A stretch of DNA of 64,000 nucleotides, from positions 2,604,001 through 2,668,000 of the forward strand of contig NC_015731.1 in assembly GCF_000219585.1 (NCBI RefSeq), read 5' to 3'. The notes beneath the pieces are model-generated. The model worked only from the letters and a program-made list of their open reading frames with translations, had not been told where the DNA came from and made no database searches. Source of the stretch: Nitrosomonas sp. Is79A3. Lineage in GTDB: Bacteria > Pseudomonadota > Gammaproteobacteria > Burkholderiales > Nitrosomonadaceae. Every line of letters starts with the position of its first letter. Within the stretch, counting starts at the first letter, position 1. Below, one piece after another: positions 1 to 9,613 of this stretch. Both the position numbers and the translations under genes were made by a program.

Positions 1-1
1 A

Positions 2-871
2 CTGCTAATTTCTTTCACATTATTGGTGGGCGGTCACTACGTATTACTGGATAAGTTGATGAAAGTCATTATCCTGGTTCTCACGATCACTTCTGTCGCG
101 GCTGTCATCATGCTGCTAATCGATAATCCAGGTCATCATGAATCCGCGACCGTGCATTTTTCATTTTATGATACAGCACACTTAGTATTCTTAGCGACAT
201 TTCTTGGCTGGATGCCCGCACCGTTGGATCTTTCCGTATGGCATTCCATCTGGTCGGAAAGCAAAAACGAGAGTGACGGTAAGAAAACCAGCATGAAGGA
301 AGCGTTGTTCGATTTCAGAGTGGGTTACATTGGCACTGCATTTTTAGCAGTCTGCTTTCTGTTACTCGGTGCACTTGTCATGTACGGCAGCGGTGAAACT
401 TTTGCAGCCGGAGGCGCGGCATTCGCCGGTCAATTGATGAATATGTACGAACGCGCCTTGGGGGGATGGGCCTATCCGATTGTTGCCATTGCGGCACTGA
501 CAACCATGTTTAGCACCACACTCACGGTACTGGACGGTTTCCCGCGCACGATTGGCATCGCGCTGGAGTTGCTATTTCCGCGACGTATCCAGCATCGTAA
601 TAACGAAAAAACTTATTTAATCTGGTTACTCATCATCATTACCGGAACATTATTAATACTGTTCTTTTATATGACATCCATGCGCGAGATGGTAAAAATT
701 GCCACCGTGATTGCTTTTGTAGCGGCGCCCATTCTGGCAATACTGAACATGCAGGCGATGTTTAACAAAAGCGTACCGGATGAACACCGCCCCGGAAAAC
801 TCATGTTACTCTGGTGTTGGTTGGGAGTGGCTACATTGCTGGGATGTTCGATCAGCTATTTATTACTTTAA
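2..871 (+). CDS. Nramp-like divalent metal transporter, C-terminal part (5' end outside window)
   Basis: Inner-membrane transporter of the Nramp superfamily, which moves divalent metal ions with protons. The reading frame is open from base 2, so the start lies left of the window; the TTG at 23 is probably internal. About seven hydrophobic segments are visible. The position of the TM6 'MPH' metal-binding motif of classical Nramp proteins reads GWMPAPLDLSVWHS, so the histidine is replaced, as in Nramp-related proteins whose substrate may not be Mn/Fe. The conserved TM1 DPGN region is not in the window, so the subfamily cannot be settled. It ends 23 bp before the ABC exporter gene on the same strand and may share a transcript with it. 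Family confident; substrate unknown. Confidence 0.75.
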   Translation: MLISFTLLVGGHYVLLDKLMKVIILVLTITSVAAVIMLLIDNPGHHESATVHFSFYDTAHLVFLATFLGWMPAPLDLSVWHSIWSESKNESDGKKTSMKEALFDFRVGYIGTAFLAVCFLLLGALVMYGSGETFAAGGAAFAGQLMNMYERALGGWAYPIVAIAALTTMFSTTLTVLDGFPRTIGIALELLFPRRIQHRNNEKTYLIWLLIIITGTLLILFFYMTSMREMVKIATVIAFVAAPILAILNMQAMFNKSVPDEHRPGKLMLLWCWLGVATLLGCSISYLLL

Positions 872-894
872 TTTGTAGCTCTTAATCAACCCTG

Positions 895-2685
895 ATGCGC
901 CCCACACGTCTTGAGAAACCTGCAGCTACACGTAACAATTTGAAAACGATTGCCGCCCTGCTGCCCTATTTATGGGAATTCAAAGTCAGAGTTGTCCTGG
1001 CACTCAGTCTGTTGGTATTGGCCAAACTCGCCAATGTTTCGGTGCCATTAGTTTTAAAGGAAATTGTCGACGCTTTGGATCAACCACGCGCCATGCTGGT
1101 ACTACCGGTTTTTTTATTGGTTAGTTATGGCATCTTGCGTCTGTGCAGCACTTTATTTGGAGAGCTGCGTGACGCAATCTTCGCTAAAGTAACGCAACGA
1201 GCAATTCGCCGGGTTGCGAACAAAGTATTCATGCATTTGCACACACTGTCTTTGCGTTTCCACCTGGAACGCCAAACCGGCGGCGTTTCACGCGATATTG
1301 AGCGGGGCACGCGCGGCATTTCATTCCTGTTAAATTTTATGCTGTTTAATATCCTGCCCACCTTGCTTGAAATCAGCCTGGTGCTCGCCATATTAATCAG
1401 CAAGTACGACATCTGGTTTTCCATTATCATATTTTTGACCCTGCTGGCCTATATTGCACTGACGCTTATCGTTACCGAATGGCGCATGATTTTTCGCCGC
1501 ACCATGAACAACATGGATTCAAAAGCCAATACCCAGGCAATAGACAGCTTGCTAAATTACGAGACGGTAAAATATTTTGGCAACGAAGCCTGGGAAGCCC
1601 GCCGTTATGATGAGCATCTGCAATCATGGGAAAAGGCCGCTGTCCGCAACCAAACTTCACTGGCAACACTGAATGCCGGGCAAAGCGCCATCATCGCTGT
1701 GGGTGTCACGCTCTTAATGCTGCTGGCTGCGGATAAAGTCGTTGAAGGCAACATGACTTTAGGCGACCTGGTATTGATCAATGCTTTCATGTTGCAACTT
1801 TACATGCCATTGCATTTTCTGGGCTTTGTTTATCGTGAAATCAAGCATTCTCTGGCTGATATGGAACGCATGTTCACTTTATTAGATGAGAATAAGGAAA
1901 TCCAGGATAAACCGGATGCCCAAATACTCAATGCGCAAAACCCTGCCATCCGCTTTAGCCATGTCAACTTTAGTTACGAATCCAATCGGCAGATACTGTT
2001 TGACGTTAGCTTTGATATTCCAGCCGGCAAAAACATTGCGGTGGTTGGCCAAAGCGGCTCGGGAAAATCCACACTCGCACGCTTGCTATTTCGGTTTTAT
2101 GACGTGCAATCGGGTTGCATTCTGATCAATAATCAGGATATCCGGGATGTCACCCAGCAAAGTCTTCGGGCATCCATGGGCATCGTTCCGCAAGACACCG
2201 TGTTATTTAATGACAGCATTTATTACAACATCGCCTATGGCCGGCCGGATGCAACGCAGGAAGAGATTTACGCGGCAGCCCGGTCGGCACATATTCATGA
2301 TTTTATTGAGAGCCTTCCGGAAAAATATGCAACCATTGTTGGTGAGCGCGGCTTGAAACTATCCGGTGGCGAAAAACAACGTGTGGCTATCGCCCGCACT
2401 ATTCTGAAAAATCCGGAAATCCTGATTTTTGATGAAGCCACATCGGCACTAGATTCAAAATCCGAAAAACGCATCCAAGCGGAATTAAAACGCATCGCAA
2501 AAAACCGCACCACATTAACCATAGCCCACCGGCTTTCCACCATCGCCGATGCCGATCAAATTCTGGTGATGGACCATGGCCGTATCATCGAACGCGGCTC
2601 CCACCCGCAACTCCTGGCATCCAACGGCAGCTACGCGCATATGTGGGAGTTACAACAACAGGAAGAAATTAAGCAACACCTGTAA
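895..2685 (+). CDS. Atm1/HMT1-type ABC exporter (fused permease-ATPase)
   Basis: Half-transporter of the ABCB7/Atm1 class, which works as a homodimer in the inner membrane; bacterial relatives export glutathione-linked metals or persulfides. The N-terminal 330 residues hold six membrane segments with the Atm1-typical GGVSRDIERGTRGISF stretch. The ATPase domain has Walker A GQSGSGKS (385-392), signature LSGGEKQRVAIART (from 489), Walker B ILIFDEATSALD and the H-loop AHRLST. At 596 residues it has the family's usual length. It follows the Nramp-like transporter by 23 bp, which fits a metal or thiol homeostasis role, though that is inference. The ATG start has no strong Shine-Dalgarno, consistent with translation coupled to the gene before it. 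Confidence 0.85.
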   Translation: MRPTRLEKPAATRNNLKTIAALLPYLWEFKVRVVLALSLLVLAKLANVSVPLVLKEIVDALDQPRAMLVLPVFLLVSYGILRLCSTLFGELRDAIFAKVTQRAIRRVANKVFMHLHTLSLRFHLERQTGGVSRDIERGTRGISFLLNFMLFNILPTLLEISLVLAILISKYDIWFSIIIFLTLLAYIALTLIVTEWRMIFRRTMNNMDSKANTQAIDSLLNYETVKYFGNEAWEARRYDEHLQSWEKAAVRNQTSLATLNAGQSAIIAVGVTLLMLLAADKVVEGNMTLGDLVLINAFMLQLYMPLHFLGFVYREIKHSLADMERMFTLLDENKEIQDKPDAQILNAQNPAIRFSHVNFSYESNRQILFDVSFDIPAGKNIAVVGQSGSGKSTLARLLFRFYDVQSGCILINNQDIRDVTQQSLRASMGIVPQDTVLFNDSIYYNIAYGRPDATQEEIYAAARSAHIHDFIESLPEKYATIVGERGLKLSGGEKQRVAIARTILKNPEILIFDEATSALDSKSEKRIQAELKRIAKNRTTLTIAHRLSTIADADQILVMDHGRIIERGSHPQLLASNGSYAHMWELQQQEEIKQHL

Positions 2686-2996
2686 ACACTCATTTCCTGA
2701 CAATCGGGAATAAATTCTCCAAAGAAGGTGTTGTTCTCAACTGCCGGACCATGAAATTCCCGGTATCTGCTGAAATTACTTCTTCGCAGTACTCCCTAGC
2801 AACGCCCAAGCCTCCTTCCCCACGTATCATTCATTCCATGCGCCTACAGGGAGAACCCCGGAAATACAAGGAATTCAGAAAATACAGGGAAAATTAACCT
2901 TATCTCCAGAAATGAATATTCTAGCGATGTGCTAACTTCTCTCTTCAGAATCTGCCGTCGATAGATTGCATAATTACATTCTAAGGAGTCACCGCA
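2686..2996. other. Intergenic region before motA
   Basis: 311 bp without a convincing gene. The last 20 bp carry a good ribosome binding site (AAGGAG, 9 nt before the motA ATG). A flagellar sigma-28-like -10 (GCCGTCGATA, near 2952) can be picked out, but the -35 spacing is poor. Nothing else was recognised. Confidence 0.4.
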
Positions 2997-3857
2997 ATGC
3001 TTGTTTCTGTTGGTTATATCATCATTATCATTTCTGTTTTTGGCGGTTTTGCATTAGCTGGCGGACATCTCGCCTCTTTATGGCAACCCGTTGAGCTGCT
3101 CATGATTGGCGGTGGTGCTGTGGGTGCATTTGTAGTTGGCAATTCAAATAAAGCCATCAAAGCCACTTTAAAAGCGCTGCCTACTGTTTTTAAAGGTTCT
3201 AAATATACCAAAGCACTCTATATGGATTTAATGACATTGCTCTACGAAGTGCTCGGGAAAATCCGCAAAGAAGGATTAATGTCCATTGAAGGAGACGTGG
3301 ATGATCCTGCCAGCAGCCCTATTTTCACAAAGTACCCCGATATTTTGGCTGATCACCATATCACAGAATTTATCACAGACTATTTGAGATTAATGGTCGG
3401 CGGCAATCTTAATTCACTGGAAATAGAGAGCCTAATGGATAGCGAGTTAGAAACACATCACCAGGAGGGAGAAGTGCCCATACATGTAGTCGCTAAACTG
3501 GGCGATGGATTGCCTGCTTTTGGCATTGTGGCTGCTGTAATGGGAGTGGTTCATACCATGGAATCGGTTCATCTTCCGCCAGCAGAACTGGGCATTTTGA
3601 TTGCTGCGGCTTTGGTGGGCACATTTCTGGGAATCTTACTGGCATACGGATTTGTCAGTCCGCTCGCCGGAAAACTTGAACATAATTTGCATGAATCCAG
3701 CAAGATGTTTGAGTGTATAAAAATCACACTATTGGCTAATTTAAATGGCTATTCCCCGGTCCTTGCTGTTGAGTTCGGCAGAAAAGTCTTATTCACAACC
3801 GAAAGACCGTCTTTCCTTGAATTGGAAGAGCATGTCAAACAAAGCAAAGCAAAGTAG
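2997..3857 (+). CDS. motA: Flagellar motor stator protein MotA
   Basis: Proton-conducting stator subunit of the flagellar motor in the inner membrane; forms the MotA5-MotB2 complex that couples ion flow to torque. The 286-residue length and starting sequence MLVSVGYIIIIISVFGGFALAGG are typical. Four membrane segments are visible. Pro173, in GDGLPAFGIVAAVMG, matches the conserved TM3 proline, and the cytoplasmic loop carries the charged helix expected to contact FliG. A strong ribosome binding site precedes the ATG. motB follows 41 bp downstream. No other flagellar gene is in the window. Confidence 0.95.
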   Translation: MLVSVGYIIIIISVFGGFALAGGHLASLWQPVELLMIGGGAVGAFVVGNSNKAIKATLKALPTVFKGSKYTKALYMDLMTLLYEVLGKIRKEGLMSIEGDVDDPASSPIFTKYPDILADHHITEFITDYLRLMVGGNLNSLEIESLMDSELETHHQEGEVPIHVVAKLGDGLPAFGIVAAVMGVVHTMESVHLPPAELGILIAAALVGTFLGILLAYGFVSPLAGKLEHNLHESSKMFECIKITLLANLNGYSPVLAVEFGRKVLFTTERPSFLELEEHVKQSKAK

Positions 3858-3898
3858 CTATTTAAAAATAATATCCCATTTGAATTGCGAGAATAGTT

Positions 3899-4825
3899 AT
3901 GGCCGATGATCTTTCACAGCGCCCGATAGTCATCAAGCGGATTAAGAAGGTAGCGGGTGGCCACCATGGTGGCGCCTGGAAAATTGCTTATGCTGATTTT
4001 GTAACTGCCATGATGGCATTCTTTTTATTAATGTGGCTATTGGGATCATCAACCAAGAGTCAATTGGAAGGCGTTTCTGAATATTTTAAAACACCGTTAA
4101 AAGTTGCCCTGTCGGGCGGATCATCGGTTGGTGAAAGCAGCAGTTTAATTAAAGGCGGCGGAACCGATTTGACACGTCAGCAAGGCCAAATACAGAAAAG
4201 CACTGTAAAAGACGACCAAAAAGCCAAGAAAATCATCAAGGAACGCGCCGAGTTGATTAAGTTGGAAGGGCTAAAAAAGAAAATAGAAGATGCGATTGAA
4301 GCTAATCCATCATTAAAGAAATTTGCAAACCAGCTTTTACTGGATATTACATCGGATGGCTTAAGAATCCAAATTGTGGATGAACAGAATCGCCCCATGT
4401 TTGCGTCGGGAAAAGCGGAACTGCAGCCGTATACGAAAACCATTCTGCATGAAATAGGTAAAATGCTCAACGATGTCGAAAACAAAATAAGCCTTTCCGG
4501 CCATACGGATGGAAAACCATTTCCATCCGGCGACAAAGGCTATAGCAATTGGGAATTATCGGCTGATCGTGCGAATGCTTCACGGCGAGAGCTGATAGTT
4601 GGTGGCATGGATGCGAGTAAGGTTCTACAAGTCATTGGTTTGTCTTCCGCTGTGTTATTTGATAAGGATGCCCCGCTTAACCCCATTAATCGACGGATCA
4701 GTATCGTTGTTATGAATGAGAGAGCTGAGAAATCCATCACGATGGATAAAAACACACTCGATATTGATATGCAGGATGAGCCCAATAAAGAGTTATTACA
4801 GAACCCAGAAAATAGCGCCTTATAA
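3899..4825 (+). CDS. motB: Flagellar motor stator protein MotB
   Basis: Stator subunit that anchors MotA to peptidoglycan and carries the essential proton-binding aspartate. One N-terminal membrane helix contains Asp33 in YADFVTAMMAFFLLMWLLG, equivalent to Asp32 of the E. coli protein. A plug/linker region with many charged residues (about 60-140) is followed by an OmpA-like peptidoglycan-binding domain (about 160-285) with LSGHTDGKPFPSG and the NRRISIVVM motif. Length 308 is normal. It forms an operon with motA and is followed after 16 bp by a methyltransferase gene. Confidence 0.95.
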   Translation: MADDLSQRPIVIKRIKKVAGGHHGGAWKIAYADFVTAMMAFFLLMWLLGSSTKSQLEGVSEYFKTPLKVALSGGSSVGESSSLIKGGGTDLTRQQGQIQKSTVKDDQKAKKIIKERAELIKLEGLKKKIEDAIEANPSLKKFANQLLLDITSDGLRIQIVDEQNRPMFASGKAELQPYTKTILHEIGKMLNDVENKISLSGHTDGKPFPSGDKGYSNWELSADRANASRRELIVGGMDASKVLQVIGLSSAVLFDKDAPLNPINRRISIVVMNERAEKSITMDKNTLDIDMQDEPNKELLQNPENSAL

Positions 4826-4841
4826 ATACAATCAACCCTAA

Positions 4842-5594
4842 ATGTTAAAATACCAGCACCCAGTCGTTATCGCTCTGCTTATTCAGATAATAACCATTGT
4901 TTTGATTGGCTTTATTATAGTATCGCAATCCGTAATCGCATTGAGTCTATTCGAATGGAGCTTAGTGCAGGGATTATTGTCTGGACTGATCAGTTATTCC
5001 ATGAGAATGCCGGTATGGTGGATTCCGATTCACCTGGCATTTATTCCTCTGGTCATCACTACACTGGCGTTAAATATTTCTTCAACTTGGTTTCTAATAT
5101 TTTTCCTCTGCTTAGTATTAGTTTATGGAAAAACTTACAAAACCCAAGTACCGCTTTATCTTTCAAGTAAAAGGGTAAATCATGCACTGGAAGCGTTGTT
5201 ACCTGAGCAGGGACAATTTTCTTTTGTTGATCTGGGAAGCGGTTGCGGCGGCTTAGTGAAGAATCTGGCAAATACCCGCAGAAATGGAATATTTCACGGC
5301 ATTGAATCCGCACCTTTGCCATTTTTAATCAGTAAGCTGAGAAGTCTACTTTGCGCTTCAACCTGTAAAGTATTTTGGGGAGATTTCTGGGAATACGATT
5401 TCTCAAAATATGATGTTGTCTATGCCTATCTGTCGCCGGTTCCTATGGCATCGCTTTGGCACAAAGCAAATAAGGAAATGCGGCCGGGCAGTCTGCTCAT
5501 CAGCAATACTTTCATGATCCCTGGCATCACACCGTATAAAAGTATCCAACTCGATGATTTCTCAAACTCTACACTGTATCTATGGAAAATATAG
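4842..5594 (+). CDS. Membrane-anchored class I SAM-dependent methyltransferase
   Basis: The first 100 residues form three or four hydrophobic helices; the rest is a Rossmann-fold methyltransferase with motif I FVDLGSGCGGLV (SAM binding) followed by FHGIESAPLP (motif II acidic residue) and GDFWEYDFSKYDVVYAYLSP (motif IV region). Such proteins resemble small membrane-associated methyltransferases whose substrate is unknown. It lies 16 bp after motB in the same direction, so it is likely co-transcribed, but that does not show a motility role. Base composition and codon use look similar to its neighbours. Substrate cannot be told from sequence. Confidence 0.7.
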   Translation: MLKYQHPVVIALLIQIITIVLIGFIIVSQSVIALSLFEWSLVQGLLSGLISYSMRMPVWWIPIHLAFIPLVITTLALNISSTWFLIFFLCLVLVYGKTYKTQVPLYLSSKRVNHALEALLPEQGQFSFVDLGSGCGGLVKNLANTRRNGIFHGIESAPLPFLISKLRSLLCASTCKVFWGDFWEYDFSKYDVVYAYLSPVPMASLWHKANKEMRPGSLLISNTFMIPGITPYKSIQLDDFSNSTLYLWKI

Positions 5595-5614
5595 GCCGTA
5601 TAAATTACGAATAT

Positions 5615-6997
5615 TTATGAGCGCCGCCAGGTAGTGCCTTGGGGATTGTCCTCAAGAATGATGCCTTGTTCCAGAAGATTCTTACGGATCGCATCGGCAT
5701 CGGAATACCGGCCTTCTTTGCGTGCGCTTATCCGCTGCTGAATCAACCGTTCAATCGCATCTTGCGGTAAAGAATTCAATTCACTAGTAACAACTTTATT
5801 TTGCAAATATTCTTGCGGATTCTGCTGCAACAAACCCAATAAATTACCCAATCCTTTTAGTAGCCCCGCATTCTCTTTTGAACCCGTTTTATTGACATCA
5901 CTGGCAAGCTCAAATAATACTGCAATTGCTTCCGGTGTATTAAAGTCATCCTCCATTGCAGTTTTAAATCTCTGCGCATGAAGATTATTCCAATCTATCG
6001 CCGGCATATCAATCGGTTTAACTTCCTTAAGTGCAATATACAGACGATCCAGTGCAAGCTTTGTATCTTTGAGATGCTGATCAGAATAATTTAATGGGCT
6101 ACGGTATTGCGCACGCAAAATAAAGAAACGCACTACCTCAGGCTGATAATGTTTCAATATTTCTCGAACCGTAAAAAAATTACCCAAAGACTTTGACATC
6201 TTTTCATTATCAACGCGCACGAATCCATTATGCATCCAGTAATTCACAAAGGGATGATCATGCGCGCCTTCACTTTGAGCAATTTCATTTTCATGGTGTG
6301 GAAATTGCAGATCCTGTCCTCCGCCATGTATATCAAAATGCACACCCAACAATTGCTCACTCATTGCCGAGCACTCAATATGCCAGCCGGGGCGCCCCCT
6401 CCCCCACGGTGATTCCCAAAAGGGCTCTCCCGGCTTTGCCGATTTCCACAGCACAAAATCCAACGGGTCTTTTTTATTAGAATCGATTTCTACGCGTTCA
6501 CCGGCACGCAGATCATTCAGAGATTTGCCGGAAAGCTGTCCATAACTTGGAAAGTTATGGACAGCATAATATACATCGCCATTACTTGCCCGATAGGCGA
6601 GATCCTTTTCGATCAAGGTGCCGATCATACCGATCATGTTCTCGACATAATCCGTTGCACGCGGTTCGTAGGTAGGTGATGAAACACCCAGCGCTGAAGA
6701 ATCCTCATTCATGGCCTGAATAAAACGCTGTGTCAGCGTTCCGATTGATTCATTGTTTTCTTGCGCACGTTTGATAATTTTGTCATCGATATCGGTAATA
6801 TTCCGCACATAACTGACATCAAAATCATTCGCCTTAAACCAGCGGATAACCGTATCAAAAACAACCAGAACCCGCGCATGCCCTAGATGACAGTAGTCAT
6901 AAACGGTCATGCCGCAAACATATATTTTTACTTTTCCAGGTATGATGGGAACAAAATCTTGTTTTTCCCGGGCGATTGAGTTATAAATTTTAAGCAT
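5615..6997 (-). CDS. cysS: Cysteine--tRNA ligase
   Basis: Charges tRNA-Cys with cysteine in the cytoplasm. The start at 6997 gives 460 residues, close to the 461 of E. coli CysS, and places Cys28, the HLGH motif (37-40) and KMSKS (266-270) at the same positions as in E. coli. Further zinc-ligand motifs ([18 protein letters not shown]) are present. The open frame continues 73 codons upstream to 7216, but that extension overlaps the divergent cyclophilin gene and has no similarity to CysS, so it is rejected. The 148-bp gap to the cyclophilin start must hold both promoters. Confidence 0.95.
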   Translation of the reverse strand: MLKIYNSIAREKQDFVPIIPGKVKIYVCGMTVYDYCHLGHARVLVVFDTVIRWFKANDFDVSYVRNITDIDDKIIKRAQENNESIGTLTQRFIQAMNEDSSALGVSSPTYEPRATDYVENMIGMIGTLIEKDLAYRASNGDVYYAVHNFPSYGQLSGKSLNDLRAGERVEIDSNKKDPLDFVLWKSAKPGEPFWESPWGRGRPGWHIECSAMSEQLLGVHFDIHGGGQDLQFPHHENEIAQSEGAHDHPFVNYWMHNGFVRVDNEKMSKSLGNFFTVREILKHYQPEVVRFFILRAQYRSPLNYSDQHLKDTKLALDRLYIALKEVKPIDMPAIDWNNLHAQRFKTAMEDDFNTPEAIAVLFELASDVNKTGSKENAGLLKGLGNLLGLLQQNPQEYLQNKVVTSELNSLPQDAIERLIQQRISARKEGRYSDADAIRKNLLEQGIILEDNPQGTTWRRS

Positions 6998-7145
6998 AAG
7001 GCCAACAGATAAAATTGTAGAGCTGACTATCTTCTTGATAGAATTCTGGATGTTCTTGATGACTGAATCAAAAATAAATAACCAATGAGTATAGCATATT
7101 GTAAATATTAAACTCTTACCCTCGTTTATAACTAATAGGATATCT

Positions 7146-7739
7146 ATGCGACTCCGCCAGATTTTGATTTTTCTGTTTTTAATCTCGATAAATATCGGTG
7201 TTAATGCTGCAGACATACGGGTTGAAATGAAAACGAACTTAGGGAATATCGTACTCGAGCTTTATCCGGACAAAGCACCCAAAACAGTTGAGAATTTCCT
7301 GCAATATGTTGAAGAAGGTTTTTATAAAAATACGCTGTTTCACCGCGTGATATCCGGTTTTATGATACAAGGCGGCGGATTCGATAATGCTTTCAAGCAA
7401 AAACCGGCCAGGCCACCGATTCAAAATGAAGCTGCCAATGGATTAAAGAATGAGATCGGAACAATAGCAATGGCACGCACATCAGATCCGCATTCTGCCT
7501 CCGCGCAATTTTTTATCAATGTCGCGAATAATGGATTCCTTAATTATAAAGCACCCAGTCAAAGCGGTTATGGATACACTGTATTTGGTAAAGTAATCAC
7601 TGGTATGGAAATTGTAAATAAGATCGCATCCGCACCAACCGGCCCGGGCGGTCCTTTCCCGGGAGATGTCCCCAAAGACAGCGTAATCATCGAAGAAATT
7701 ACTAAACTGCCTGTTTCTGAGAAACAAAACCCTCAATAA
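7146..7739 (+). CDS. ppiA: Periplasmic peptidyl-prolyl cis-trans isomerase (cyclophilin)
   Basis: Catalyses proline cis-trans isomerisation in the periplasm. Residues 1-22 are a clear Sec signal peptide ending in VNAADI. The cyclophilin fold follows with the catalytic Arg region [16 protein letters not shown], the [19 protein letters not shown] stretch and [15 protein letters not shown]. At 197 residues the length is normal for an exported single-domain cyclophilin. A second, leaderless copy follows 29 bp downstream, so the pair looks like a tandem duplication. It is divergent from cysS. Confidence 0.92.
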   Translation: MRLRQILIFLFLISINIGVNAADIRVEMKTNLGNIVLELYPDKAPKTVENFLQYVEEGFYKNTLFHRVISGFMIQGGGFDNAFKQKPARPPIQNEAANGLKNEIGTIAMARTSDPHSASAQFFINVANNGFLNYKAPSQSGYGYTVFGKVITGMEIVNKIASAPTGPGGPFPGDVPKDSVIIEEITKLPVSEKQNPQ

Positions 7740-7768
7740 CTGGAATCATAAACCCACAAAGGATTGAT

Positions 7769-8260
7769 ATGGTCAGATTACAAACGAATTTTGGTGTTAT
7801 AACGCTTGAACTGGATAATGAGAAAGCGCCTGAAACTGTACAAAACTTTCTCAATTACGTAACCAGCGGATTTTATGACAACACATTATTTCATCGTGTT
7901 ATTGATGATTTTATGATTCAGGGCGGTGGATTTGAGCCCGGAATGAAACAAAAAACCACGCAAGCGCCCATTCAAAACGAGGCTGCTAATGGGCTTAAAA
8001 ATGATACCTATACCATAGCAATGGCACGTACTGCTGACGTGCATTCTGCAACCGCGCAATTTTTTATCAATGTGGCCAATAATGGATTTCTAAATTACAA
8101 ATCCCCTTCATCACAAGGCTATGGTTACTGTGTATTTGGGAGAGTGGTTGAGGGGCAAGATGTTGTTGATAAAATAAAGAAAGTTAAGACTGGAGATTCT
8201 GCTGGTCACCAGAATGTCCCGATCGAAGATGTCATTATCCAGAAAGCTGAAGTAATTTAG
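7769..8260 (+). CDS. ppiB: Cytoplasmic peptidyl-prolyl cis-trans isomerase B
   Basis: Single-domain cyclophilin of 163 residues with no signal peptide, so it should act in the cytoplasm. The catalytic region [19 protein letters not shown] and the substrate pocket sequence [16 protein letters not shown] are intact. It is strongly similar to the preceding exported cyclophilin, with shared runs such as [12 protein letters not shown] and [20 protein letters not shown] about 8 nt before the ATG is a good ribosome binding site. It converges on metZ, leaving 64 bp without an obvious terminator hairpin. Confidence 0.93.
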   Translation: MVRLQTNFGVITLELDNEKAPETVQNFLNYVTSGFYDNTLFHRVIDDFMIQGGGFEPGMKQKTTQAPIQNEAANGLKNDTYTIAMARTADVHSATAQFFINVANNGFLNYKSPSSQGYGYCVFGRVVEGQDVVDKIKKVKTGDSAGHQNVPIEDVIIQKAEVI

Positions 8261-8324
8261 TCACTGGCAATAATCAACAAGCCTTTTTGGTTAAATTAAA
8301 CATGGCACATGCAACCAACGCTCT

Positions 8325-9500
8325 TTACGATAACCCTCGTGCCAGATCATCCTGAAGATCCTGTACCGCTTCCAGCCCCACTGCGATACGTAGCAACCCA
8401 TCGGATATGCCAGCAGCATCCCGTGCTTCTTGACTAATACGAGCATGGGTTGTTGTTGCAGGATGTGTCAATGTGCTCTTGGCATCGCCTAGATTAGCAG
8501 TGATCGATATCAGCCGCGTTGAATCTATGACACGCCAAGCCGCCTCTTTGCCACCTTTCACCTCAAATGTGACAATACCGCCACCTGACTTCTGTTGATA
8601 TTTTGCCAGCTCATATTGCGGATGAGACATTAATCCAGGATAAAATACGCGTGTCACATTCGGTTGAGATTCAAGCCATTGGGCCATTCTCAAGGCATTC
8701 CCGGCATGTGCTTCCACGCGTATTTTGAGTGTCTCCAGACCTTTCAATATAACCCAAGCATTAAATGCACTGAGTGTTGGTCCGGCTGTGCGCAAAAAGC
8801 CATATATCCCCCCCTCCATTAGCAATTCCTGGTTACCTAATACGGCCCCCCCCAATACTCTGCCTTGTCCATCCAAATACTTGGTTGCAGAATGTATGAC
8901 AATATCAGCACCCAGCTCGAGCGGTTTTTGCAGAATGGGCGTACAAAAACAATTGTCAACGACCAGCCAGATACCGGCCTTCCGGGCTACTTTTGATAAT
9001 TCAGCGATATCTGAAATTTCTGTTAATGGATTGGACGGTGTTTCCAGAAAGAATAGTTTGGTGTTGGGCTGTATTGCCGTTTCCCATAAATTCACATCTG
9101 TAGCTGATACAAACGTTGTATCGATATTAAATCGCTTCAATATGTTATTGAATAAATTGACAGTGGCACCAAATAAACTGCGCGATGCAACGATATGATC
9201 GCCAGCAGAAAGTAAGCCCATTACACATGCTAGTATGGCTGACATGCCGGAAGAAGTTGCAATACATGTTTCTGCGCCTTCCAGTACAGCAAGCCGTTCT
9301 TCGAATGCGGTTACAGTGGGATTGGTAAACCGGGAATAGATATTCCCCGGCTCACTCCCGGAAAAACGCGCGGCTGCCTGAGCAGCACTATCAAAAACAA
9401 AACTTGATGTTAAATACATTGCCTCGGAGTGTTCATTAAACTGGCTGCGATGAATACCGGTATGGAGTGCAAGTGTCTCTGGCTGTAAATGATCAGACAT
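8325..9500 (-). CDS. metZ: O-succinylhomoserine sulfhydrylase
   Basis: PLP-dependent enzyme of the Cys/Met metabolism family (391 residues) that makes homocysteine from O-succinylhomoserine and sulfide in methionine synthesis. The PLP lysine is Lys207 in SATKYLDGQGRVLGGAVLG. SRFTNPTVTAFEERLA and the C-terminal SITANLGDAKSTLTHPATTTH are characteristic. The call MetZ rather than cystathionine gamma-synthase rests on its position as the last gene after purF, an arrangement common in betaproteobacteria, and on overall resemblance. Its start lies 113 bp downstream of purF, so it may share the purF transcript. Confidence 0.88.
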   Translation of the reverse strand: MSDHLQPETLALHTGIHRSQFNEHSEAMYLTSSFVFDSAAQAAARFSGSEPGNIYSRFTNPTVTAFEERLAVLEGAETCIATSSGMSAILACVMGLLSAGDHIVASRSLFGATVNLFNNILKRFNIDTTFVSATDVNLWETAIQPNTKLFFLETPSNPLTEISDIAELSKVARKAGIWLVVDNCFCTPILQKPLELGADIVIHSATKYLDGQGRVLGGAVLGNQELLMEGGIYGFLRTAGPTLSAFNAWVILKGLETLKIRVEAHAGNALRMAQWLESQPNVTRVFYPGLMSHPQYELAKYQQKSGGGIVTFEVKGGKEAAWRVIDSTRLISITANLGDAKSTLTHPATTTHARISQEARDAAGISDGLLRIAVGLEAVQDLQDDLARGLS

Positions 9501-9613
9501 GTATATAAAACCTCAAGCAAAAACGTAAAAATGTTATCAATCTGAAAATATTATAGTATTTACTACTATGGACCTGATTGATGGTAGCAAACGGATCAGT
9601 TTCCACAGAAAAG

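Noticed and set aside
2920..2970. Sigma-28 flagellar promoter before motA
   Set aside because: A GCCGTCGATA-like -10 is present but the -35 and spacing do not fit; too weak to list as a promoter.
6998..7216. N-terminal 73-residue extension of CysS
   Set aside because: It overlaps the cyclophilin gene; the start at 6997 aligns Cys28 and HLGH with E. coli CysS.
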